Source: Oscillospiraceae bacterium
GTDB taxonomy: Bacteria; Bacillota; Clostridia; Saccharofermentanales; Saccharofermentanaceae
NCBI GenBank assembly: GCA_900176545.1
Contig: FWXP01000001.1
Coordinates: 124,001 to 188,000 of the forward strand
Length of the DNA: 64,000 nt
Reading direction: 5' to 3'
The notes beneath the pieces are model-generated. The model worked only from the letters and a program-made list of their open reading frames with translations, did not search any database and was not told where the DNA came from. The translations under genes were made by a program, and so were the position numbers. Within the stretch, counting starts at the first letter, position 1. Each line of letters starts with the position of its first letter. Positions 35,866-47,609 of this stretch are shown here, piece after piece.

Positions 35866-36314
35866 GAATCACATTAGCTTCAGATCATGCAGGATATGAT
35901 CTTCGAATGAAGGTAAAGGAGCACCTTGAGAAGAAGGGCATCGAAGTTATAGACGGAGGTGCAACGACTGGTTCCGAGCCTTACAGCTACGTTCTCGCAG
36001 GTCAGAAGATCGCTAACGATATCCTTGAAGGCAAGGCTGACAGAGGAATCGCTATCTGCGGTACCGGTATCGGCATCTCTATAGTAGTAAATAAGTTCAA
36101 GGGCATCAGATGCGGCCTTTGCAGCAATGAATATACTGCAAGGATGTGCCGTCAGCATAATGATGCACAGGTCATGGCTATGGGTGCCAGAGTAACAGGT
36201 CAGGCCGTCGCTCTTTCAATGGTAGATGCTTTCCTTGATGAGCCTTTCGCAGGCGACAGACATGCAGTAAGAGTAAATGACATCAAGGCACAGGAAGAAG
36301 AATTCTTCAAATAA
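35862..36314 (+). CDS. rpiB: Ribose-5-phosphate isomerase B
   Basis: 150 residues, standard LacAB/RpiB size. N-terminus [15 protein letters not shown], active-site segment [12 protein letters not shown] (Cys) and phosphate-binding [15 protein letters not shown]. Interconverts ribulose-5-P and ribose-5-P. Start overlaps proA by 4 bp. Followed by upp, so the pair fits pentose/PRPP and pyrimidine supply. Confidence 0.95.
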   Translation: MRITLASDHAGYDLRMKVKEHLEKKGIEVIDGGATTGSEPYSYVLAGQKIANDILEGKADRGIAICGTGIGISIVVNKFKGIRCGLCSNEYTARMCRQHNDAQVMAMGARVTGQAVALSMVDAFLDEPFAGDRHAVRVNDIKAQEEEFFK

Positions 36315-36331
36315 CCTTACGGAGGTGCAGT

Positions 36332-36964
36332 ATGCAGGATAATGTTTTTGTTTTTGATCACCCTCTCATTCAGCATAAGGTCTCTCTCTTGCGCGATGAG
36401 AACACAAGCACGAAGGAATTCAGAGAGCTGGTATCCGAGATCGCGATGCTCATGGCTTATGAGGTGACAAGGGATCTTCCTATGAAGGAAGTAAAGATCA
36501 AGACTCCTGTAGCGGAAGCTAATGTAAAGATGCTCGCAGGAAAGCAGATAGCTATAGTTCCTATCCTCCGTGCAGGTCTCGGAATGGTCGACGGAATGGT
36601 GGAGCTCATCCCCAATGTAAGAGTCGGTCATATCGGACTTTACAGGGATCCTGTTACTGTCGAGCCCGTAGAGTACTACTGTAAGCTCCCCGATGATATC
36701 GCAGAGCGCGAGGTCATACTCCTTGATCCGATGCTCGCTACCGGAGGTTCAGCTTCAGCGGCAATCACATTCCTTAAGAACAGAGGTATCAAGAACATCA
36801 AGTTCATGTGCCTTATCGCCGCGCCTGAAGGTATCAACAGGGTAATCACTGATCATCCGGATGTTAAGATCTTCTGCGCAGCCAAGGATGAGAAACTCAA
36901 TGATCATTCATATATCATCCCCGGACTCGGAGATGCAGGTGACAGATTATTTGGCACAAATTGA
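36332..36964 (+). CDS. upp: Uracil phosphoribosyltransferase
   Basis: 210 residues. PRPP loop [14 protein letters not shown] (about 132-145) and the C-terminal uracil-binding region [19 protein letters not shown] are characteristic. Salvages uracil to UMP. ATG 36332 has a GGAGG about 10 bp upstream. Last gene of the proA-rpiB-upp operon, which ends in a terminator. Confidence 0.97.
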   Translation: MQDNVFVFDHPLIQHKVSLLRDENTSTKEFRELVSEIAMLMAYEVTRDLPMKEVKIKTPVAEANVKMLAGKQIAIVPILRAGLGMVDGMVELIPNVRVGHIGLYRDPVTVEPVEYYCKLPDDIAEREVILLDPMLATGGSASAAITFLKNRGIKNIKFMCLIAAPEGINRVITDHPDVKIFCAAKDEKLNDHSYIIPGLGDAGDRLFGTN

Positions 36965-36986
36965 TCGTTGATATATACGACAGATT

Positions 36987-37013
36987 TGCCGATATGACTA
37001 TATCGGCATTTTT
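36987..37013 (+). terminator. Terminator after upp
   Basis: 9-bp perfect stem (TGCCGATAT/ATATCGGCA), loop GACT, followed by TTTTT. Confidence 0.9.
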
Positions 37014-37023
37014 GTTGTAGTAA

Positions 37024-37029
37024 TATAAT
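37024..37029 (+). promoter_or_regulatory. Possible -10 of the ATP synthase operon
   Basis: TATAAT at 37024-37029, 32 bp before the atpB start. Its -35 region would fall in the upp terminator and has no good match, so the call is weak. Confidence 0.35.
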
Positions 37030-37060
37030 TTATGTATTGATATGGATTAGAGGTGATATA

Positions 37061-37927
37061 GTGTTAAATCTGAGCATGTTCCTTATTGCAGGAACCTGGT
37101 TGCAGGATTTCTGGGAATCGTTCAAGGAACATTTTATCGAAGAAGTCCAGATAGGGGATATAGGTGAGGAGATCAATAAGGGTATCCTTCCCTGGAAGAA
37201 CTATTTTGATATAGGAACCGGCTTTAAGGTCCTTCTTACGGATGCGGTCATAGTTTCCTGGATCGCTATAGCTTTGGTTCTGATAATCCTTTTTTCTCTT
37301 ACTAAGAAAGCAGGCATCAAGCCTACCAAGAAGCAGACGGTACTCGAGATGATCGCAGGCCTCATAATATCCACTGCGATGGATCTGGGTATGAACAAGA
37401 AGGAAGCAGAGCATATAGCTCCCATGATCGCTACCTTCGCTTTTGTCATCGCGGGATGTAACGTGATATCGGCATTTGAGATATCTCCGCCGGCCAAGAA
37501 TATCGCGTTCCCGGTAACACTCGCCGTCATTGCCATCATATACGTAATATATGTTTCCGTCAGATTTGTCGGACTTAAGGCTCTGGGTGTATATATGGTC
37601 AATCCCATAGGAATAATGCTCCCTTTCAAGATCCTTGATTTTATCGTAAAGCCCGTATCGCTGGCTCTCCGACTCTTCGGTAACGTCTTCGGTGCATATG
37701 TATTCATGAAGTTCTTGAGTATCGTTGTTCCGGCTTTTATCCCCGGCGTGTTCGGACTGTGGTTTGATATCGGTGACGGAATCCTTCAGGCAGTAGTCTT
37801 CTCATACCTGACGATGTCCTATATAGGAGAGATAGTCGAGATCGGTCACGAATATCACGAGCATCCCGAGCTCTTTTCCAAGAAGAAGGGTAAAAAGAAG
37901 AACGAAGAAGCGGCTGCGGCGGCTTGA
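37061..37927 (+). CDS. atpB: F0 ATP synthase subunit a
   Basis: 288 residues from GTG 37061, preceded by AGAGGTGATATA. Multi-pass membrane subunit forming the ion half-channels. The essential Arg is in SLALRLFGNVFGAYV. Several transmembrane helices are visible, and a Lys-rich C-terminal tail (KKKGKKKNEEAAAAA) extends beyond the usual end. First gene of the operon; atpI is not present. A TTG at 37037 in frame is less likely as start. Confidence 0.95.
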   Translation: MLNLSMFLIAGTWLQDFWESFKEHFIEEVQIGDIGEEINKGILPWKNYFDIGTGFKVLLTDAVIVSWIAIALVLIILFSLTKKAGIKPTKKQTVLEMIAGLIISTAMDLGMNKKEAEHIAPMIATFAFVIAGCNVISAFEISPPAKNIAFPVTLAVIAIIYVIYVSVRFVGLKALGVYMVNPIGIMLPFKILDFIVKPVSLALRLFGNVFGAYVFMKFLSIVVPAFIPGVFGLWFDIGDGILQAVVFSYLTMSYIGEIVEIGHEYHEHPELFSKKKGKKKNEEAAAAA

Positions 37928-37944
37928 TTAAGATTAGTAATTGA

Positions 37945-38235
<291 letters not shown>

Positions 38236-38251
38236 TAAATAGAAGGGATAT

Positions 38252-38833
38252 GTGAGTAATATGGATCTTTTCGTAACATCAACGCTTTATATGCTGCTGG
38301 AATCCGAGCCTTCTTTGTTCTCCGCAGATCAGATGGGCGGATATGCGGTTACGGCGCTATTTACGCTTACAAACCTTGTTGTAGCATATATCGCAATATC
38401 TTTGCTCTTTAAGAAGCTCCTTCTTCCTGTGATCAATAAGAGACAGGAACAGATCAATGCTTCCGTAGATGAGGCTGCTAAGGCTGAGGAAGAAGCTAAA
38501 AAGCACGAGGAGACAAGTAAGCAGTCTATCGAAGAGGCCAGGGTACAGGCTTCTGAGATACTTGAGAATGCAAGAGAGAATGCAGAGAAGCAGGCTGACA
38601 TCATCAAGGAAAAGGCTAATTCCGATGCAGCTGATATCCTTAACAGGGCCGAGAGCGACGCAAAGAGAATGAAGAGAGTCGCTCTTGAAGAGATGAAGGA
38701 TGAGATCTCCGATCTTGCAGTAGTTATTGCAGGTAAGGTAATAGGAGAGGTCGTAGACGAGTACAAGCTCAAGGAACTCTCCACTAAGTATACAAATGAA
38801 GTTTTAGGCAACGAGGTGAATGAGATTGGCTAA
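38252..38833 (+). CDS. atpF: F0 ATP synthase subunit b
   Basis: 193 residues. One N-terminal transmembrane helix (about 32-52) is followed by a long Ala/Glu/Lys-rich helix (about 60-165), the dimeric peripheral stalk, and the C-terminal [17 protein letters not shown] that normally contacts delta. GTG 38252 with AGAAGGGA is the better start; ATG 38261 is possible. The end overlaps the start of the delta/alpha fusion gene by 14 bp. Confidence 0.94.
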   Translation: MSNMDLFVTSTLYMLLESEPSLFSADQMGGYAVTALFTLTNLVVAYIAISLLFKKLLLPVINKRQEQINASVDEAAKAEEEAKKHEETSKQSIEEARVQASEILENARENAEKQADIIKEKANSDAADILNRAESDAKRMKRVALEEMKDEISDLAVVIAGKVIGEVVDEYKLKELSTKYTNEVLGNEVNEIG

Positions 38834-40742
38834 GGTAACAGATCAGTCAGCTCATATACCTATGGTCATCAGGGTCGTAACAGCCGGTGATATACCTGAA
38901 GATCAGGTAGGTATCATCGCTTCGAACTTCGCAGGTAAGTTCGATATCAAGGATTACGAGCTTGAGATAGAGCACGATCCGTCACTTATCGGCGGATTCG
39001 TTATCTATACTCTCGGCAGTATGTACGACTATTCCGTAAAGGGACAGCTCGAGAGGATGGGATCCTTCGTTAAGAGATCCAGAGACCTTGATGTAGAGCT
39101 GGACGAAGACGGCGATATAGCATTCGACAGAAAGAAGATACACGAGAATCTTATCGATACCATCGCTAAGTTCCCTGAGTCTTCGGCAATAAGTATCGAC
39201 AGTGCCGAGATCGCCGGCATGACCAATGATGAGCTGGCAAGGCGTGTAAGCGAAGCTTTTAACAGCGCAGATAATATCGAAGAAGTAGGTATCGTCCAGA
39301 GCGTCAGCGACGGTGTTGCCGTTGTATCCGGACTTGAGCACTGCATGCTCTCCGAGCTCGTAGGATTCTCCTGCGGCGGCTATGGTATCGCTCTTAACCT
39401 TGAGCGCAATCAGGTCGGTGTCGTACTTCTTTCCGGTGTAGATGATGTAGTACAGGGAATGGTATGTAAGAGAACCAGATCTACCGTATCTGTTCCTGTA
39501 GGACGCGGACTTCTCGGAAGAGTAGTCGATCCTTTGGGTAAGCCCATTGACGGTAAGGGCATCATCAGATATAAGAAGACCAGACCCGTTGAGTATCCTG
39601 CACCTTCCATAGTAGACAGATCTCCCGTCAATAAGCCCCTTCATACGGGTATCACGGCTATCGATGCCCTGACTCCTATCGGAAGAGGTCAGCGTGAGCT
39701 CATCATCGGTGACCGTCAGACAGGTAAGACAGCAATCGCTATAGATACTATCCTTAACCAGAAGGATAAGGATACCATCTGCGTATATGTAGCTATCGGT
39801 CAGAAGATGAGTAATATCGTTTCTACCGTAAATCTCCTGGAGAAGTACGGAGCTCTTGATTACACTACTGTAGTAGCAGCAAGTGCGTCGCAGTCAGCTT
39901 CGCTTCAGTATATTGCTCCTTTCGCAGGATGTGCCATAGCAGAGCATTTCATGTATGAGGATCATAAGGATGTCCTTATCGTTTACGATGATCTCTCAAA
40001 GCACGCACAGGCTTATCGTGCCATATCACTGCTTCTTAGAAGACCTCCGGGACGAGAGGCTTATCCCGGTGACGTATTTTACCTTCATTCAAGGCTTCTT
40101 GAGCGCGCCGCTAAGCTCAGCGATGCCAAGGGTGGCGGATCTATCACGGCACTTCCTATCATCGAGACTTTGGGTAACGATATCTCGGCTTATATACCTA
40201 CCAACGTAATTTCTATTACCGACGGTCAGATATATCTTGCACCCGAGCTGTTCTTCTCAGGCCAGCGTCCTGCTATCAATGCGGGTCTTTCCGTATCCCG
40301 TGTAGGAGGTGCAGCACAGACGAAGGCTACGAAGAAGGTCGGTGGTCCCTTGCGTATCGCCCTTGCTCAGGCAAGAGAGATGGCTTCATTCGCGCAGTTC
40401 GGATCAGATCTTGATGAGAACACGCAGTTGCAGCTCAAGAGAGGTGTTGTCCTTAACGAAGTCCTGAAGCAGGAGCAGTATTCTCCGCTTTCGATGGAGG
40501 AGCAGGTAGTCATCCTTTATATGGCTACTTCTGACAGCATGAACTTCCTTGAGAAGGAGGATATCCATGAATACTTCTCGGATTTTATCGACTATGTGTG
40601 GGTATCTCATCCCGAGATCATGGAAAAGATATCATCTTCAGGAGCATTCGAAGACGATTCAAAGGCGCAGATAGACGCTGCGCTCGCAGAATATAAGGAA
40701 TCATTCCTTGCAGAACATGCAGAGTATAGGGAAGAAGACTAA
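38820..40742 (+). CDS. atpA: Fusion of delta C-terminal domain with ATP synthase subunit alpha
   Basis: 640 residues, about 135 more than a usual alpha. Residues about 13-85 match the C-terminal domain of subunit delta: [26 protein letters not shown] and [11 protein letters not shown] linker (about 86-124) follows, then a complete alpha: [17 protein letters not shown]-loop GDRQTGKT (297-304) and the Arg finger region [10 protein letters not shown]. The six-helix N-terminal domain of delta is missing, and no other atpH is in the operon. No internal ribosome site was seen near the alpha start. The gene starts inside atpF (ATG 38820; TTG 38826 has better spacing to GAGG). It is the catalytic-hexamer subunit, with delta CTD probably holding subunit b. 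Confidence 0.93.
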   Translation: MRLAKVTDQSAHIPMVIRVVTAGDIPEDQVGIIASNFAGKFDIKDYELEIEHDPSLIGGFVIYTLGSMYDYSVKGQLERMGSFVKRSRDLDVELDEDGDIAFDRKKIHENLIDTIAKFPESSAISIDSAEIAGMTNDELARRVSEAFNSADNIEEVGIVQSVSDGVAVVSGLEHCMLSELVGFSCGGYGIALNLERNQVGVVLLSGVDDVVQGMVCKRTRSTVSVPVGRGLLGRVVDPLGKPIDGKGIIRYKKTRPVEYPAPSIVDRSPVNKPLHTGITAIDALTPIGRGQRELIIGDRQTGKTAIAIDTILNQKDKDTICVYVAIGQKMSNIVSTVNLLEKYGALDYTTVVAASASQSASLQYIAPFAGCAIAEHFMYEDHKDVLIVYDDLSKHAQAYRAISLLLRRPPGREAYPGDVFYLHSRLLERAAKLSDAKGGGSITALPIIETLGNDISAYIPTNVISITDGQIYLAPELFFSGQRPAINAGLSVSRVGGAAQTKATKKVGGPLRIALAQAREMASFAQFGSDLDENTQLQLKRGVVLNEVLKQEQYSPLSMEEQVVILYMATSDSMNFLEKEDIHEYFSDFIDYVWVSHPEIMEKISSSGAFEDDSKAQIDAALAEYKESFLAEHAEYREED

Positions 40743-40751
40743 AGAATAGCG

Positions 40752-43120
<2,369 letters not shown>

Positions 43121-43121
43121 T

Positions 43122-43604
43122 ATGGCAGATGCGGTTCACAATAAGGTAAGGCTTACCGTGGTAACGCCTTATAAGAACTTTATCGATGAGGATGTTACAT
43201 CGATCATATTGCCCTCTCTTGACGGCGAGATCGGTGTAATGGCAGGTCATACGCCATTGGTACTTGCTCTTCGTCCGGGAATAGTTACTGTAAGAACTGA
43301 TGATGAGATCCGTCATTTTACCGTATCCGAAGGATATACCGAGGTAGGAACAGATCTTGTTCTTGTTATATGTAATGCCGCAGAATGGCCGGATGATGTT
43401 CATGTAAGGTGGATCAAGGAATCCAAGGATGAAGCTCTTAAGCTCAAGGAAGATGTGCTTAAGATCGAAGATAATGAAGCGCGCAAATACGCCATGACCG
43501 AAGTAGATGAAAAGCTCTTAAGGGTAAAGGCTAGAACTCATCTGATATCTTTATACGGTAATGAGCATCAGAAGCAGAGGCTCGAAGAATTCGAGCTCAT
43601 CTGA
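43122..43604 (+). CDS. atpC: F1 ATP synthase subunit epsilon
   Basis: 160 residues: an N-terminal beta sandwich (VVTPYKNFIDEDVTSIILPSL, GEIGVMAGHTPLV) and a two-helix C-terminal part that is longer than average by about 20 residues. Starts 1 bp after the atpD stop. Its 3' end overlaps the convergent FHA gene by 8 bp, and no terminator is seen. Confidence 0.95.
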   Translation: MADAVHNKVRLTVVTPYKNFIDEDVTSIILPSLDGEIGVMAGHTPLVLALRPGIVTVRTDDEIRHFTVSEGYTEVGTDLVLVICNAAEWPDDVHVRWIKESKDEALKLKEDVLKIEDNEARKYAMTEVDEKLLRVKARTHLISLYGNEHQKQRLEEFELI

Positions 43605-44703
43605 GTCCTCTTGAGATCGTAAACTCGATATTTCCGCAAAGAAGTCTTTGACCGTCTCTTATTTCATAGGGACGGTCTTTTTCTATGCGGTGACCGTCCA
43701 GCATCACGTTGTCATTTATCGAGAGGTCCCTGACCATATATGAATCCGTACTCTTTATGATCTCCAGGTGTAATGCCTCGATAGAACTGTCATCGATTAT
43801 GATATCCGAGAGAAACCTGTCAGATCCGAGCGTTGCCCGGTCCGTATAGATCGCTCTTCTTATTCGTTCATTATCGATGTAGTAGGTGAGTATAAGGCAA
43901 TCGATGTCGTTACCTGATCCGCTGTCTTCAAAGAAAATGGATCTTCTTAATGAGGACCCTTCCTTTTCTTCTTCGGACCTTGTTCTTCCGTGACCTGCAA
44001 AGTTTATGATAAAAGGTATTGTTGCAGAGAAAAGAAAGAACGCAAGAGCGATCGGTATATCTCCCTTGATAACTGAAAAAAGTGCACATAAAGCAGATAT
44101 AATGGAGAGGATAAGAGTCTTGCAAGTATCGCTTAAAGACTTTTTGTCCTTATGTATATCTGTATTTCTTATCCTGGTACATGTGTTCTTGATCATATCT
44201 TCATTGTCTTCGCTCATTGCGAAAGTCAATGTATCTTTTTCTTCTAATGTCAGGATATCGCTGAAGAAATTGCTCTTAAGAAAGCTTTCGGTCTCTTGTC
44301 TTTTTAATCCTGATGTGTGTACGCTGGGAGTTTTGCTTACTATCGGTTTATATGGAAGGAGGATCCTTTGTTCCTTCGGATCCCAGTATGCATATTTATC
44401 GCTTAATATGATATTGGATGTATCCAGAAGCATGTTGCAGGATGAGGTGAGGGATAAGAAAAGATCCGCTGCGGCTTTTCTTTTCTGATTTGTTCCCTTA
44501 ATAAGATCAGCGCGAGTAAGCGGGATCAGATCAGAAATATCAAAACTTAGTTCTCGACCGTTACGGTATTCGTTGACGTATACCGGAAGAAAACAACCGG
44601 GTATGCCATCGCGGATTATTTCAGCGGCGTATTCGTGTAGTAAAGTATCATCTTCTAACTTCATGGCCGCGAACTTGCCGTAGGGACCTTTTCTTATATC
44701 CAT
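43597..44703 (-). CDS. FHA-domain membrane protein of the Tad locus
   Basis: 368 residues. N-terminal 170 residues without a familiar motif (possibly the DUF6382-type region often seen with FHA domains in Clostridia), two transmembrane helices (about 195-235), and a C-terminal FHA domain (about 275-368) with LGSDRFLSDIIIDDSSIEALHLEI and DLSINDNVMLDGHRIE, matching the phosphothreonine-binding loops (GS, S..H, N). It likely senses Ser/Thr phosphorylation at the membrane. It follows the Flp pilin gene by 11 bp, so it is probably part of the Tad operon. Confidence 0.82.
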   Translation of the reverse strand: MDIRKGPYGKFAAMKLEDDTLLHEYAAEIIRDGIPGCFLPVYVNEYRNGRELSFDISDLIPLTRADLIKGTNQKRKAAADLFLSLTSSCNMLLDTSNIILSDKYAYWDPKEQRILLPYKPIVSKTPSVHTSGLKRQETESFLKSNFFSDILTLEEKDTLTFAMSEDNEDMIKNTCTRIRNTDIHKDKKSLSDTCKTLILSIISALCALFSVIKGDIPIALAFFLFSATIPFIINFAGHGRTRSEEEKEGSSLRRSIFFEDSGSGNDIDCLILTYYIDNERIRRAIYTDRATLGSDRFLSDIIIDDSSIEALHLEIIKSTDSYMVRDLSINDNVMLDGHRIEKDRPYEIRDGQRLLCGNIEFTISRGLR

Positions 44704-44714
44704 ATATTCCTCCC

Positions 44715-44891
44715 TTAGCCGCCGAAGGCTCCGGTTATCCTTCCGTCGTCAAAAACGAATTCCATAACTCTTGATGCATAGTTCATGAGTCCTTCCCTGA
44801 ATACCAGTGCGAGTGCTACCAGGACGGCGATGATTATTACCATCTCGACAGTACCCATTCCTTTTTTGTTAATGTTCTTCATCTTTCTCAT
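44715..44891 (-). CDS. Flp-type pilin precursor
   Basis: 58 residues from ATG 44891, with a textbook AGGAGG 5 bp upstream. The prepilin motif is KKG/MGTVEMVII: cleavage after Gly, mature residue 5 is Glu, then a hydrophobic helix. That is the Flp/type IVb pilin plan. The short C-terminus ends in GRITGAFGG. Main structural subunit of the Tad pilus by position, directly after the TadB-TadC gene. Confidence 0.88.
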   Translation of the reverse strand: MRKMKNINKKGMGTVEMVIIIAVLVALALVFREGLMNYASRVMEFVFDDGRITGAFGG

Positions 44892-44905
44892 TGTTACCTC
44901 CTGTT

Positions 44906-46486
44906 TTATAAGCCTAATGAAATAATCGCGGGTGTTATTGCCACCAACAGCACACAAACAAAATCAAGTGTCATCGGGAATAGAAGTCCCAATGCTTCGC
45001 GCTCCTGTTTCTTCCTGGCTGCATTCCTGCATAAGTTCCAGCATGATGACGCCTGAAGGGACAAAAGGTTAAGGACTTCCGATGTTCCGAGTCTTCCGTA
45101 TCTTGCTACGAGCAGAAGTGCAGCCTGGGCTTCCGGGATCTGAATGCGGATTGACAGCTTCTCGACGGCATCGGACGCTGGCCTTCCGGACAGGATCATG
45201 GCGCGAAGATTCTTTATCTCTCCGGCAAGGCTCTTATTCTCGCCGAATGCACCGCAGCAGATCTCTATGGCTTTGGGCAGTTGAAGACCTGCTTCCAGTA
45301 AAGTGGACATAAGACATAGGAAGAGCGGGATATCCTGCATCAGTTCTTCCTTTTTAAGTGCGGCTTTTCTCTTAAGGTCAGAATATGTGGCAAATACCAT
45401 GATCAGTACACACGGTATGGACCATATCAGCGGGTGACCGCTAATATAGAGTACGGTCAGTGATATGACCAGTGTAAGAATACCGTTCTTTAACTGCTTT
45501 CTGAGATAGACTTCGTATGCTTCCTTTGGCTTTAAGGTCAACTGTGAAATAAGTTCGTGCCTTGCCGCGATGAGACCTGTAGGCATGAAGCGTCTTATCG
45601 TATCGCTGAGCCAAGGCTTTCCTTTAAAAGTTGTCGATAACTCATTCTTATTCCCGGATCTTCCTGCAGATCTTTCCTTGTGATTGATGAACTTCAGAAG
45701 AAGGGCAGATGCCATTATTGCGATAACAAAAGCTATGGTAAGGACTATCGATCCGATCTTTGAATTCTTTGCGGTATCAAGATATCCGTCGCTCATCCTT
45801 CCGAGAGCAAAAGTTATGGCGAACGGCATGACGCATAATACTGCGGCTTCTGCATTCTTTCCGGCGTTGGCGGCACTTATCTCGCTTTGGACGGCATTCA
45901 TCTCGGAAAGCATCTGACAGCTGCTCCTTAAGATCTCCAAAGAGTTATTTCCGATCCTTGAAGATATCCCTAGTGCATGAAATACGGGGATCGTCTCAGG
46001 AAAGTCGATCTCGTGGGCAAATGTATTCAATGCCTTCGGAAAATCCACATGTACCTTGAGACTGTTTTCCAGGTTGATAAGAGGTTCTATCAGTGCACTC
46101 TTCTTACCGAAAGTATTCTCGATAACAGGTCTTGTCAGTATAAATGCCCTTTCCAGGGAATAACCGCTACTCACACTTGTAGTCAATACCTGTAGAAGGA
46201 TAAGTATCTGTGTCCTTAAATGTTTGTAGTTATCGGAATATATGCTCTCGGCTGCTGCTTTCCAAGGAAAGAATGAAAGTATCACGGCGACAGGTATCCT
46301 CACGGCCGTTGAACTTACGAACATCGAAGAGACGAAGAACAGCGCTATCGCGAACAGCGGATAAGCCCATATACCTTTTATCAGGAATACTCTGTCAGGC
46401 GGTATGCTGTCTATCTTAGCCCGCAATCCTTGAAAGGGTCTGATCGTCGCAGACTCTTTGAAGCCTGAAGTCGTCATCTGTGACAT
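44906..46486 (-). CDS. TadB-TadC fusion, inner-membrane platform of the Tad pilus
   Basis: 526 residues from ATG 46486 (GGAG 8 bp upstream; a start at 46510 is possible). Residues 1 to about 270 are TadB-like: two transmembrane helices, a T2SSF domain (LTTSVSSGYSLERAF ... ISSRIGNNSLEILR) and a closing pair of helices. Residues about 300-526 are TadC-like: helices, a second T2SSF domain (LMSTLLEAGLQLPKAIEICC ... ARYGRLGTSEVLNL) and a terminal helix. The two are normally separate genes. It overlaps the end of tadA by 71 bp in another frame. Confidence 0.88.
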   Translation of the reverse strand: MSQMTTSGFKESATIRPFQGLRAKIDSIPPDRVFLIKGIWAYPLFAIALFFVSSMFVSSTAVRIPVAVILSFFPWKAAAESIYSDNYKHLRTQILILLQVLTTSVSSGYSLERAFILTRPVIENTFGKKSALIEPLINLENSLKVHVDFPKALNTFAHEIDFPETIPVFHALGISSRIGNNSLEILRSSCQMLSEMNAVQSEISAANAGKNAEAAVLCVMPFAITFALGRMSDGYLDTAKNSKIGSIVLTIAFVIAIMASALLLKFINHKERSAGRSGNKNELSTTFKGKPWLSDTIRRFMPTGLIAARHELISQLTLKPKEAYEVYLRKQLKNGILTLVISLTVLYISGHPLIWSIPCVLIMVFATYSDLKRKAALKKEELMQDIPLFLCLMSTLLEAGLQLPKAIEICCGAFGENKSLAGEIKNLRAMILSGRPASDAVEKLSIRIQIPEAQAALLLVARYGRLGTSEVLNLLSLQASSCWNLCRNAARKKQEREALGLLFPMTLDFVCVLLVAITPAIISLGL

Positions 46487-47609
46487 ATAATCTCTCCAAT
46501 CTGAATTCATTATCTTTTGAAGGAAGTACCGAGCTTATCTCGTCAATGAATCTACGGCCTTCCTTGTTTCTGGTGATGTGTACGATAAGGTCAATTCCCA
46601 TGGCAAGCTGTGTAACTATTGCTTCATAGGGAAGAGAGGAGCCTGCCATTACCATACCGGCCAGTCTCTCCAGCATCTCTATGCAGGAATTGGCATGTCC
46701 GGTACACATGGAGCCGGGGTGTCCGGTATTCAGCGCATGCATCATGTCGGCGCTTTCGGTGCCTCGGACTTCACCAACTATGATCCTGTCCGGACGCATA
46801 CGAAGTGCAGCTCTTATCATTGTTCCGATATTGACTTCTCCGCTTCCGTCAGGTCCGGGAAGTCTGGCTTCCATACGCACCAGGTTACTTATGCCGATAA
46901 GGTTGAGTTCTGCGGAATCCTCGATGGTAATGACTCTCTCATCTTTTGGGATAAAAGAACTGAGGGTATTGAGAAACGTCGTCTTTCCGCTGCCTGTACC
47001 TCCGCAGAGAAATACCGTTTTCTTATTCCTTACGCATTCACATAGGAATCTGGCGGCTTCTTCGCTTATAAATCCCTGTCTTATGAGCGAGACGATATCA
47101 TGCGATATACCGGTGAACTTTCTTATGGTCACGATAGGACCGTCGGGCGCCACGGGAGGAAGTACCGCATTCGCTCTCGATCCGTCAGGCAGCCTTAGGT
47201 CGGATATCGGATTTGCTTCGTTAAGAGGTCTGTCCTGATTAGCAAAGAAACACGATATCACGGTCTGAAGAGATTGTGCATCCTTGAACCTGATATCAGA
47301 TCTGTAGAGCTTGCCTTTCTTCTCGTAGAAGATATTATCCGGCCCGTTTACCATTATCTCCGTTACTTCGGGATCCTGCATTAGAGGTTCAATGACATCG
47401 AGCCTTCTTAAGCTGTTAAACACCCTTAGTGCAAGTTCTTTCTTTTCTTCCAATGGTATGTCTATACCAAGTGACTCGTCGCTTATCACATCAGCGATTA
47501 TCTCCTGGAGCCTGTCGTCCGAGGGGTCGATCTCTTCTCTTAATGCGGTAAGAACGTAGTAAGTTAGTTGTTCCTTAAGCCTTTCAGTATCTATTGCTTC
47601 TTGAAGCAT
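46416..47609 (-). CDS. tadA: TadA/CpaF-type pilus assembly ATPase
   Basis: 397 residues. Type II/IV secretion ATPase: Walker A GGTGSGKTTFLN, Asp box ITIEDSAELNL, Walker B RPDRIIVGEVRG and the His-box GHPGSMCTGHANS. Powers Flp pilus assembly with the TadB-TadC protein. ATG 47609 has AAGGAG. It overlaps tadZ-like by 26 bp and the TadB-TadC gene by 71 bp, so the operon is tightly packed. Confidence 0.95.
   Translation of the reverse strand: MLQEAIDTERLKEQLTYYVLTALREEIDPSDDRLQEIIADVISDESLGIDIPLEEKKELALRVFNSLRRLDVIEPLMQDPEVTEIMVNGPDNIFYEKKGKLYRSDIRFKDAQSLQTVISCFFANQDRPLNEANPISDLRLPDGSRANAVLPPVAPDGPIVTIRKFTGISHDIVSLIRQGFISEEAARFLCECVRNKKTVFLCGGTGSGKTTFLNTLSSFIPKDERVITIEDSAELNLIGISNLVRMEARLPGPDGSGEVNIGTMIRAALRMRPDRIIVGEVRGTESADMMHALNTGHPGSMCTGHANSCIEMLERLAGMVMAGSSLPYEAIVTQLAMGIDLIVHITRNKEGRRFIDEISSVLPSKDNEFRLERLYVTDDDFRLQRVCDDQTLSRIAG

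Noticed and set aside
39180-39240. Independent internal start for alpha that would make delta CTD a separate protein
   Set aside because: No stop codon between the parts and no Shine-Dalgarno before the in-frame ATG near 39220. A single fused product is simplest.
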